Shown: positions 6,438-12,306 of the stretch, one piece after another
Position numbering within the stretch: the stretch's first letter is position 1
How the letters are laid out: the number at the start of each line of letters is the position of its first letter
Assembly (NCBI GenBank): GCA_040755275.1
Contig: JBFMBE010000103.1
Coordinates: forward strand, 1-12,306
Length of the DNA stretch: 12,306 bases
From: Desulfatirhabdium sp040755275
GTDB taxonomy: Bacteria; Desulfobacterota; Desulfobacteria; Desulfobacterales; Desulfatirhabdiaceae
Reading direction: 5' to 3'
Notes under the pieces: model-generated
Databases searched by the model: none
Seen by the model: the letters and a program-made list of their open reading frames with translations, nothing else
What the model was told of the DNA's origin: nothing
Translations under genes and position numbers: made by a program

Positions 6438-7277
6438 CTACATCTCCATAGTCCACCCCGAGCCCACTGCAAAGCATTCGGTCGGGCAGCCTTTTTCACG
6501 CAGAAGACGCCTGCATGCTTCGACAATGGCGTCGACCTGGTCATCGGAGCGGTCCTGGTTCAAATGAAACAGGCCCAGGCGTTTGACATTCGCCCGAACG
6601 GCCAAATCGATGACATCGGTATAGACCGAATGCCCCCACTCGATCGTATGCGCGTATTCATCGGGAGTGTATTCGGCGTCGTGGATGAGTAGGTCCGCAT
6701 TCCGACAGAACAGGATGTACTCGTCCACGGAAGCTCCTCCAGGATGTGGAAAACCAAGCTCGTTGTCTGTCAGAAAGACAAACGTCTTGTCGTCTTCCAT
6801 GAATTTGTACCCGCTGCCACTGTTCGGATGGCGTAGGGCGATCGGAGATGCACTCAGGGCACCGATACGAAAACAGGTCGGGCATGCTTCTTCGTAATGA
6901 ATGGTCGCTTGGATATCCGTGTATCGTACCGGAAAATTCGGAGGGGACATGACCCGGGAGAGCATGGTTTCGACAAATTTGCTGGCAAACGGGCATCGGT
7001 GCATGTGGAAAACGGCATCCGGCCGGTAAAGCGGCTTGAAAAACGGGAAGCCCATCAAATGATCCCAATGGGCGTGGGTGAAAATGAAGTGGCAGCTCAG
7101 CCTGCCTTCAGCAATGAGGGTATTGCCGAGTCTCCGGATGCCTGTTCCGGCATCGACGATGATCGTCTCCCCGGATCTCGGCCGTATTTCTATGCACGTG
7201 GTATCGCCGCCATACCGATTGTATTCGGCTCCGCTGACCGGTATAGAACCCCTTGAACCCCAGCAGGTGATGCGCAT
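6438..7277 (-). CDS. Metallo-beta-lactamase-fold hydrolase
   Basis: A 279-residue dinuclear-metal hydrolase of the MBL superfamily, cytosolic (no signal peptide). The N-terminus MRITCWGSRGSIPVSG followed by YGGDTTC is typical of a bacterial subgroup related to PhnP-like and cyclic-nucleotide phosphodiesterase-like enzymes. The metal motif is THAHWDH (His68, His70, Asp72, His73). Further ligand candidates are the Asp in LLIHDAEYT and the His residues in WGHS and LFHLNQD. The substrate is unknown; a phosphodiester is likely for this group. The frame is open to a TTG at 7307, but the ATG at 7277 begins the conserved N-terminus and has GGGA a little upstream, so it is used. It lies 50 bp after the PrmA-like gene and 79 bp before the sirtuin gene. 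Confidence 0.88.
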   Translation of the reverse strand: MRITCWGSRGSIPVSGAEYNRYGGDTTCIEIRPRSGETIIVDAGTGIRRLGNTLIAEGRLSCHFIFTHAHWDHLMGFPFFKPLYRPDAVFHMHRCPFASKFVETMLSRVMSPPNFPVRYTDIQATIHYEEACPTCFRIGALSASPIALRHPNSGSGYKFMEDDKTFVFLTDNELGFPHPGGASVDEYILFCRNADLLIHDAEYTPDEYAHTIEWGHSVYTDVIDLAVRANVKRLGLFHLNQDRSDDQVDAIVEACRRLLREKGCPTECFAVGSGWTMEM

Positions 7278-7327
7278 CTGAATGATCCCAGGTCCGGAAT
7301 GAAGCAATCAAAGAGGTGAATCCATAT

Positions 7328-8179
7328 TCATGTGGTGGGCCGCATCGTGTGACTGAACCCCCAGAGCGTGTGCCAAACGCCATCCCGTTGCCATCTCTTC
7401 AGAACCGTCACCGGGAGCCGGGAAAGCATGCTCTCGATCTGTCGGATTTCGGATCGAAGCAGCCCGGAAAGGATGAATTGTCGCTTGGAGACAAACCCAG
7501 GAGATTCGATGAGGTCTTTCATCACCGAAAAATGGATGTTTGCAATGAGCAGATCCACTTCTAGTTCCATGACGTTTTCCGCCCGGGCATGCAAGGGAAG
7601 AATATCGTCCTGCGCGCCATTCAATCGGAAATTGGCTGCAGCCGTCCGAATGGCAAGCCGGTTGAAATCCACGGCAACGATAGGCCGAAATCCCAATTTC
7701 CATGCGGCAAGAGCCAGAATACCGGTTCCCGTTCCCAAATCTATGGCTGAAGATAGCGGCTCTCGCTGAAGCGCAAGGTCGATCGCCTCCATGCAGTCCT
7801 GGGTTGTCGGGTGCGCGCCGTTTCCGAACACGACCCCCGGATCCATGAGGATATGGTTTGGTTGGGTCCGCTCCCCGATGGTATCGGCTTCCCATCCGGG
7901 AACAATGACGAAGCCGCCCAAATCCCGTCTTCCAAGTGTTTCCCCCTGCCATTCATCGTAGCTCATTTCGAAGCTGTCGATCCACTTCAGATCGGGTTGG
8001 TTCGAGACGACCCGTTGAACGATGCCGTCCGACTTACGATGAAAGAAGACAAAGGCGGAATCTTCCTCCTGCCAGGTTCCGATATAGGCTTCACATTCGA
8101 TAGGTTCCCGGTCGGGTCTTCCGGAAAGATAATAAATGAAAAGCCTGTCATAAGGGGGTCGGGCGGTTGAATCCGTCAT
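7328..8179 (-). CDS. PrmA-like (ribosomal protein L11) methyltransferase
   Basis: A 283-residue SAM-dependent methyltransferase with the two-part layout of PrmA, which trimethylates ribosomal protein L11. The N-terminal 100 or so residues are diverged. Then come DPGVVFGNGAHPTTQ (113-127, the PrmA signature, usually FGTGTHPTT), the SAM loop DLGTGTG (147-153), the acidic Asp171 in AVDFN, and the catalytic-loop-like LLIANIHFS (211-219). The altered signature and weak N-terminus suggest either a diverged PrmA or a paralogue with another protein target. It starts only 7 bp after the CBS-protein stop, with no good Shine-Dalgarno sequence, so translation is probably coupled. It belongs to the deacetylase array on the minus strand. 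Confidence 0.82.
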   Translation of the reverse strand: MTDSTARPPYDRLFIYYLSGRPDREPIECEAYIGTWQEEDSAFVFFHRKSDGIVQRVVSNQPDLKWIDSFEMSYDEWQGETLGRRDLGGFVIVPGWEADTIGERTQPNHILMDPGVVFGNGAHPTTQDCMEAIDLALQREPLSSAIDLGTGTGILALAAWKLGFRPIVAVDFNRLAIRTAAANFRLNGAQDDILPLHARAENVMELEVDLLIANIHFSVMKDLIESPGFVSKRQFILSGLLRSEIRQIESMLSRLPVTVLKRWQRDGVWHTLWGFSHTMRPTT

Positions 8180-8186
8180 GACGGTG

Positions 8187-8864
8187 TCATTCGACCTTGG
8201 GCAGCTGATCCATGTACCATTCCATGGGATCGAGCAGGGTATAGCCCATGGCCCGAAGTTTCTTTTTCACCTTGGCGACGTTGTTCGTCAACAGGTAGGG
8301 AAACACAGCTCGTTTGTCCTTTTCCCAGTATCGGGCGACCAGGACACTGCCGAAGGAGATGTTTTCCTCCGTGATGGCATCGACGATTTTCTTGAGCTGA
8401 CCAACTTTCTCTTCGACGAGAATGCACAGCAACGTTCCCGGTGTGCCGATGCCAAGCACATTGATGAAGGCACGAAGCAGATCTCTTACGGAAATGATGC
8501 CTTTGAGCTTGCCTTCCTTGTCGACGACCGGAAGAGCGCCCACCTTGAGCTTCTGAATGAGCAACAGGGCGTCCTGGATGGTGTCGTAGGGGGTCAGGGT
8601 ATAGGGGTTTTTGGTCATGACATCCTTGACGAGAATTTTTTCCATCTCGGCGTGGGCTTGGGCCTGTTGTTCGCCTTTGTAGAACGAGCAGGGAAAGGCA
8701 CTTCTGAGGTCCCTGTCGGTAACAATGCCGATCAGCAGATTGTCTTCTTCTACGACCGGGATGTGGCGGATGTTGTTTTCATCCATCAGGTTCTTGGCCT
8801 TGACGATGGATTCATCCGGACGGATGGTGATGACTTTCTGGGTCATGGAACGATCTACGAACAT
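8187..8864 (-). CDS. Tandem CBS-domain protein with C-terminal ACT-like domain, AcuB-like
   Basis: A 225-residue regulatory protein. It has two CBS domains, the first about residues 1-55 (ending VTDRDL, 48-53) and the second about 78-132 (DVMTKNP to SVRDLL), which together normally bind an adenine nucleotide. A C-terminal ACT-like segment (about 145-212, CILVEEKVGQLKKIVDAI) follows. This architecture is that of AcuB, encoded with the deacetylase AcuC in Bacillus acetoin-utilisation operons. Here it follows an AcuC-like gene by 10 bp, and its ribosome site GGGAGG (8875-8870 on the minus strand) shares a base with that gene's TAG stop, so the two are translationally coupled. It likely senses adenylate or NAD-type ligands and modulates a partner; the exact ligand is unknown. 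Confidence 0.88.
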   Translation of the reverse strand: MFVDRSMTQKVITIRPDESIVKAKNLMDENNIRHIPVVEEDNLLIGIVTDRDLRSAFPCSFYKGEQQAQAHAEMEKILVKDVMTKNPYTLTPYDTIQDALLLIQKLKVGALPVVDKEGKLKGIISVRDLLRAFINVLGIGTPGTLLCILVEEKVGQLKKIVDAITEENISFGSVLVARYWEKDKRAVFPYLLTNNVAKVKKKLRAMGYTLLDPMEWYMDQLPKVE

Positions 8865-8874
8865 GGTATCCTCC

Positions 8875-9822
8875 CTATTTCAGCAGAATACTGACATGAT
8901 TGGCTGCAAGCTCCGGAAGCCTCCTGAGCGAATATCCGCCTTCGAGAATCGAGACGATCCGGCCTCCGGAATGCCGATCTGCGATTTCAACGATACTCTT
9001 CATGATCGTGTTGAATCCTTCCGTAGTCACGCAGATATCCGACATGTCGTCATCGACATGGGCGTCGAAGCCAGCGGAAACCAGCACGAATTCCGGAGCG
9101 AATTCATTGAAAAGCGGAAGGAAATCGTTCTGGAGAATTTCGAGGTATTCCTTGTCTCCCTGACCTGGAAGAACCGGGTAGTTCCGTGTGTACCCCAATC
9201 CGTCGCCGCTTCCTTTTTCGAAGTGACGGCCTGTTCCCGGAAACGCAAAGGAAGGATGTTCGTGGATGGAGTAATAAAAGACGGATGGATCATTTTCAAA
9301 GATTTTTTGAGTTCCGTTGCCATGGTGGACATCGAAGTCCATAATGCCGATGCGTTTCAAACCCCATTGCTCTTTCAAATAAACGGCCGCAACAGCCACG
9401 TTGTTGAAATAGCAGAACCCCATAGCTTGGCCAGGTTCGGCATGATGTCCCGGCGGCCGAACAGCGCAGAAGGCGTTGTCGATCTGGCCTTCCATGACCA
9501 GCCGGATAGCCTCGAGAATGCCGCCGACAGCCAATTTGGCGATTTCGAATGTCTGGCCGCACATCTGGTTGTCTTCATAATCGAAGCAGGTCATTCCCGT
9601 GCAGCACATGGATTCGAACCGCTGGATATAGCTGGGATCGTGCACCCTTTCGATCCATTTCATGTCCGGAAGAACGGCATGGATCGGGATCAGTAGCGGC
9701 AAAAGATTTTCCCGTTCCAGCCCCATATTGATGGCGATCAGCCGGTCGGGGGTTTCGGGGTGGTAGGGTCCCGTGTCGTGGAGCAAAAACCTGTCATCAT
9801 AGAGATAGCCCGTTTTCTTCAT
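8875..9822 (-). CDS. Zinc-dependent histone-deacetylase-family protein, AcuC-like
   Basis: A 315-residue arginase/deacetylase-fold enzyme that hydrolyses acyl-lysine, acetyl-polyamine or similar amides. Active-site features are the His126-His127 pair in RPPGHHAEP, zinc ligands Asp164 and His166 in DFDVHHGNGTQ, the third ligand Asp253 in SAGFDAH, and the transition-state Tyr297 in LEGGYS. The length matches bacterial class II-like HDACs. In Bacillus, AcuC deacetylates acetyl-CoA synthetase; the following AcuB-like gene supports a similar role here, while acetylpolyamine amidohydrolase activity is the main alternative. The ATG at 9822 has AAGGGG five bases upstream. It is the first gene of the five-gene minus-strand array; cooC ends 104 bp upstream. 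Confidence 0.93.
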   Translation of the reverse strand: MKKTGYLYDDRFLLHDTGPYHPETPDRLIAINMGLERENLLPLLIPIHAVLPDMKWIERVHDPSYIQRFESMCCTGMTCFDYEDNQMCGQTFEIAKLAVGGILEAIRLVMEGQIDNAFCAVRPPGHHAEPGQAMGFCYFNNVAVAAVYLKEQWGLKRIGIMDFDVHHGNGTQKIFENDPSVFYYSIHEHPSFAFPGTGRHFEKGSGDGLGYTRNYPVLPGQGDKEYLEILQNDFLPLFNEFAPEFVLVSAGFDAHVDDDMSDICVTTEGFNTIMKSIVEIADRHSGGRIVSILEGGYSLRRLPELAANHVSILLK

Positions 9823-9862
9823 GGTAACCCCTTTTCGATAGATAGATCCGGCCTTGCGCAGA

Positions 9863-9886
9863 GCCGACCAGAAGTCAGGGGTCGGC
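9863..9886 (-). terminator. Small hairpin between cooC and the deacetylase gene
   Basis: GCCGACC (9863-9869) pairs with GGTCGGC (9880-9886) around a 10-nt loop, about 40 bp past the cooC stop. There is no T-run on the minus strand, so a terminator role is weakly supported; it could instead lie in the 5' leader of the deacetylase operon. Confidence 0.25.
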
Positions 9887-9926
9887 CTTGGAAAAGTCGG
9901 TTCGTGTCGATACGGTTAAGCGATGT

Positions 9927-10679
9927 TCAGGGGACGATGCGATCGAAGATCGCAAATGCCGCCTGGAGAGCCGGGCTTTCTTCCGGCAGTTGGACAGTGG
10001 GTTTGCCGTTCAGGTCAAAGGCGTAAATGGTTTCATCTTCCGGAATGGTGCCGAGAAATTCAATGCCCGCATCGGTGACGAGTTTCATGACGACATCGGA
10101 CGGTGCTTCCTTGACTTGGTTCATGATGAGGCAGGTTCTTCCAACACCGATCTTGAGTTCCTTGGCGAGATCCGCGATCCGCAGCGCAGCCTGAACCCCT
10201 CTGCGGGACGTATCGGTCACGATGAGCAGGACATCGACATTGCGCGTGGTCAGGCGGCTGATATGTTCCATCCCGGCTTCGTTGTCCATCACGAGATAGG
10301 GGTAATTGTCCACCAGCTTTTCGATGAAGGCCGTCAGCAGGCTGTTGGCCGCACAATAGCAGCCTGCGCCTTCCGGCTGCCCCATGACGATCAGGTCATA
10401 TCCGTCACCTTCGGCTACGGCCTGTTCCAGCTTCATGGACATGAACACATCTTTGGTCATGCCGCCTGGGACAACTCCTTTCTTCATTTCTTCCCGGGCA
10501 TTACCGAGGGTGTCTGTAACGACGAGGCCGAGCACTTCGTTCAAGTTGGCGTTGCTGTCCGCATCGACAGCCAGAACGGGTTGTTTGCCTTTGGAGACCA
10601 GATATCGAATCAGTAGCCCGGCAACGGTGGTCTTTCCGGTGCCACCCTTGCCGGCCAATGCAATGGAATAGGGTTTCAA
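9927..10679 (-). CDS. cooC: CO dehydrogenase nickel-insertion ATPase CooC
   Basis: CooC is a MinD/ParA-type P-loop ATPase that helps load nickel into carbon monoxide dehydrogenase. The 250-residue protein has the deviant Walker A KGGTGKTT (11-18), the VDADSNANL segment (38-46), and MGQPEGAGCYCAANS with Cys107-x-Cys109, the pair that binds metal at the CooC dimer interface. That CxC motif separates it from ordinary MinD proteins. The start is a TTG at 10679: AAAGGA lies seven bases upstream and no ATG fits the conserved N-terminus. CO dehydrogenase genes are not in the window, so cooC is detached from its client here. It is divergent from the acyl-CoA dehydrogenase gene. Confidence 0.92.
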   Translation of the reverse strand: MKPYSIALAGKGGTGKTTVAGLLIRYLVSKGKQPVLAVDADSNANLNEVLGLVVTDTLGNAREEMKKGVVPGGMTKDVFMSMKLEQAVAEGDGYDLIVMGQPEGAGCYCAANSLLTAFIEKLVDNYPYLVMDNEAGMEHISRLTTRNVDVLLIVTDTSRRGVQAALRIADLAKELKIGVGRTCLIMNQVKEAPSDVVMKLVTDAGIEFLGTIPEDETIYAFDLNGKPTVQLPEESPALQAAFAIFDRIVP

Positions 10680-10812
10680 AACGATGTCCTTTCTGATTCC
10701 TTCATGAAATCGTTGAAAAATTGGAGTACGGTGGTGATCCTGTCGGTTTTTATAAGCGTCTTGCTCATGTAGCAGCTTTTCCCGGCACGATCAAGTAGGA
10801 TCCGCAATTGTC

Positions 10813-10841
10813 TTGCAATGCCAGAAAGGGATGTGTTACAT
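10813..10841 (+). promoter_or_regulatory. Candidate sigma-70 promoter of acyl-CoA dehydrogenase
   Basis: TTGCAA (10813-10818) and TTACAT (10836-10841) are separated by exactly 17 bp. Both hexamers are partial matches to consensus. The -10 box would overlap the palindrome at 10838-10863, and the leader would be about 110 nt. This is a prediction from spacing and position only. Confidence 0.3.
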
Positions 10842-10863
10842 TCTGAACGGTCACTCAGAATGT
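10838..10863. promoter_or_regulatory. Operator-like palindrome upstream of acyl-CoA dehydrogenase
   Basis: ACATTCTGA (10838-10846) and TCAGAATGT (10855-10863) are perfect inverted repeats around an 8-nt spacer. The site lies about 100 bp before the acyl-CoA dehydrogenase ATG, in the divergent region shared with cooC. Size and symmetry suit a dimeric repressor such as a TetR- or GntR-type fatty-acid regulator; no regulator gene is in the window, so the binder is unknown. Confidence 0.5.
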
Positions 10864-10960
10864 TTTCCCTTCTTAAGGCAACGGCCATCCATCAACCGGT
10901 ATCATAGCGGGCGAGAGCTTTATCGGCTTTCGGTATCATTCAACCAATGGGAGGATCGAC

Positions 10961-12115
10961 ATGGATTTTGAACTGACAAAGTCACAAATCGAAATTCAGA
11001 AGGCAGCGCGGGATTTTGCAAAAGGCGAATTCGACAAGGATCTTGCTTTGGAGCTTGATCTGAAACACGAATTTCCGACCAAGATTTGGAAGAAGGCGGC
11101 CGAACTCGGATTTATCGGTATCCATTTCCCGGAAAAATACTCCGGTCAGGGTCTCGGTGTCATGGAAAACATTCTGGTGGCGGAAGAACTCTGTGCCCGG
11201 GATTCGACGATCGGAAGCGCCATCGTTCTGTCTTCGTTTGCTTCCGAATGTATCCTCCGATTCGGCAGCGAAGAGCTCAAGTCGAAATTCCTCCCGCTCG
11301 TTGCAGAAGGCAAAACCCTGTCTGCAGGTGCATTCACCGAACCCGATCACGGTTCCGACATCACCTCCATGAATACCACAGCCGTTAAGGACGGGGACGA
11401 ATGGGTGATCAACGGCGGAAAAACCTTCATCACCAACGGATGTCTGGCCGGTTTCTTTACGGTCCTTTGTCAGACCGATCCCGAAGCCAAGCCTTCCTAT
11501 CGCGGCATCAGCATGATCCTCGTCGAAGCGGACCGCAAAGGGGTCACGGCAACGGATGTCGGCCACAAGATGGGCATTCACATGATGTCTACCGCAGAGG
11601 TCACTTTCAAGGACGTTCGGGTCCCGCTGACAAACCTGATCGGGAAAGAAGGCAAAGGATTCTATCAGGTTCTGGAATTCTTTGACGAAAGCCGGATTCT
11701 CATCGCCGCCCAAGCCCTGGGTACGGCTCAGGGAGCCTTCGATCGGGCGCTGGCTTATGTGAAGCAGCGGGAACAGTTCGGACGGAAAATCGCCGATTTT
11801 CAGGTAACTCAGCACAAGTTGGCCGACATGGCCACCAAGATCGAGCTGGCCAGGCTCATGACTTACAAGGCCGCCTGGAATTACGATCAGGGAAGAATCG
11901 ATCCGAAACTCACCTCCATGGCCAAGATGTATGCCGCGCGTACGGCCGTAGAAGTGGCGGATGAAGCCATTCAGTTGTTGGGAGGCTATGGATACATGGC
12001 CGAGTATGAAGTCGAACGGTTCTATCGGGATGCCAAGATCACCGAAATTTACGAAGGAACCAAGGAAATTCAGAAGAACACGATTGCAAGTGCCATTCTG
12101 GGAAAATTCAAATAA
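10961..12115 (+). CDS. Acyl-CoA dehydrogenase (FAD-dependent)
   Basis: This flavoenzyme oxidises acyl-CoA to trans-2-enoyl-CoA and passes electrons to electron-transfer flavoprotein, the first oxidation of beta-oxidation. The 384-residue length matches the short/medium-chain tetrameric ACAD family. The N-terminal helical domain is followed by AGAFTEPDHGSD (122-133) and GGKTFITNG (152-160) in the FAD/substrate beta domain. The C-terminal helical domain has REQFGRKIADFQ, LLGGYGY, and TEIYEGT, in which Glu365 is the catalytic base at the position used by butyryl- and medium-chain enzymes. The ATG has GGGAGG six bases upstream (10949-10954). Precise substrate (butyryl-, branched- or glutaryl-type) cannot be fixed from sequence. 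No etfAB, hydratase or thiolase gene is adjacent. It is a single-gene unit, followed after 57 bp by a repeat. Confidence 0.95.
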   Translation: MDFELTKSQIEIQKAARDFAKGEFDKDLALELDLKHEFPTKIWKKAAELGFIGIHFPEKYSGQGLGVMENILVAEELCARDSTIGSAIVLSSFASECILRFGSEELKSKFLPLVAEGKTLSAGAFTEPDHGSDITSMNTTAVKDGDEWVINGGKTFITNGCLAGFFTVLCQTDPEAKPSYRGISMILVEADRKGVTATDVGHKMGIHMMSTAEVTFKDVRVPLTNLIGKEGKGFYQVLEFFDESRILIAAQALGTAQGAFDRALAYVKQREQFGRKIADFQVTQHKLADMATKIELARLMTYKAAWNYDQGRIDPKLTSMAKMYAARTAVEVADEAIQLLGGYGYMAEYEVERFYRDAKITEIYEGTKEIQKNTIASAILGKFK

Positions 12116-12172
12116 GCTGGACGCAACCAGTCAAAAGATAGCCGAAGTCCGTCATTGCTGCTTTTGCAAGGA

Positions 12173-12306
12173 TGATGGCGTCGCAAAAAGTCAGGAAGTC
12201 TCTGTCGAGTCGCGGGGTGACTGGGGAACCTTTTTCGCTGCTGCGAAAAAACTCAGCCGCCCGATCTCGTAGGATCGGACGGATGGCCAGACAGCAAACA
12301 GAGGCT
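12173..12306 (+). repeat. Direct repeat, copy 2, truncated by window end
   Basis: Matches 5305-5438 at 129 of 134 positions, and 123 of 126 from 12181 onward. It begins 57 bp after the acyl-CoA dehydrogenase stop. It carries the TCGCAAAAAGTC arm and the CCGCCCGATC hairpin. Whether it continues into an inverted right arm, as the copy at 5292-5634 does, cannot be seen. Confidence 0.95.

Noticed and set aside
7278..7307. TTG start ten codons upstream for the MBL hydrolase
   Set aside because: No ribosome site precedes it and the conserved N-terminus begins at the ATG at 7277.
8725..9696. Long plus-strand frame of 323 codons
   Set aside because: It is antisense to the deacetylase gene with its intact catalytic motifs and has no recognisable domain.
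9823..9926. Riboswitch or attenuator in the leader of the deacetylase array
   Set aside because: Only a 7-bp hairpin is visible, with no known riboswitch core or leader peptide.
10676..10888. 70-codon minus-strand reading frame ending in TTGA overlap with the cooC start
   Set aside because: It covers the promoter/operator region, has no recognisable domain or good ribosome site, and low-complexity composition; treated as the leader of cooC.

Overview
The window looks like chromosomal DNA of a mid-GC anaerobe, most likely a sulfate-reducing member of the Desulfobacterota (Desulfobacterales-like). This is inferred from the gene set: a CooC-type CO-dehydrogenase maturation ATPase beside acyl-CoA dehydrogenase and acyl-CoA ligase genes, an AcuC/AcuB-like pair, and QueF. 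No rRNA or other phylogenetic marker is present, so genus is not claimed. All coding regions look housekeeping or metabolic; I see no transposase, integrase, phage, toxin or CRISPR gene.

Layout. (1) 1-143: one arm of a dispersed intergenic repeat. (2) 189-629 (-): orphan RsbW-like GHKL ATPase, divergent from (3) 908-2557 (+): AMP-forming acyl-CoA ligase. (4) 2558-2856: between convergent genes, packed with strong hairpins and a 118-bp palindromic element. (5) 5238-2857 (-): tight three-gene unit queF, lipoprotein, Gate-domain membrane protein. (6) 5242-5617: 376 bp without a gene, holding a fold-back repeat of about 340 bp. (7) 9822-5618 (-): five-gene array AcuC-like deacetylase, AcuB-like CBS protein, PrmA-like methyltransferase, metallo-beta-lactamase-fold hydrolase, sirtuin. 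(8) 10679-9927 (-): cooC, with a TTG start. (9) 10961-12115 (+): acyl-CoA dehydrogenase, divergent from cooC, with a palindromic operator candidate in its upstream region. (10) 12173-12306: another repeat arm, cut by the window end and almost identical to 5305-5438.

How the parts may fit. The acyl-CoA ligase and acyl-CoA dehydrogenase activate and oxidise fatty or organic acids. CooC serves CO dehydrogenase/acetyl-CoA synthase, which in complete oxidisers takes acetyl-CoA to CO2. The five-gene array contains two unrelated lysine deacylases, one zinc-dependent and one NAD-dependent, next to an AcuB-like sensor. In other bacteria such enzymes reactivate acylated acyl-CoA synthetases, so the array could be a post-translational control module for acyl-CoA metabolism (inference).

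The main structure not explained by genes is the modular repeat family. Related blocks occur at 1-143, 2632-2842, 5292-5634, about 6395-6433 and 12173-12306, always at the ends of transcription units, in both orientations, and in one case supplying the stop codon of the sirtuin gene.
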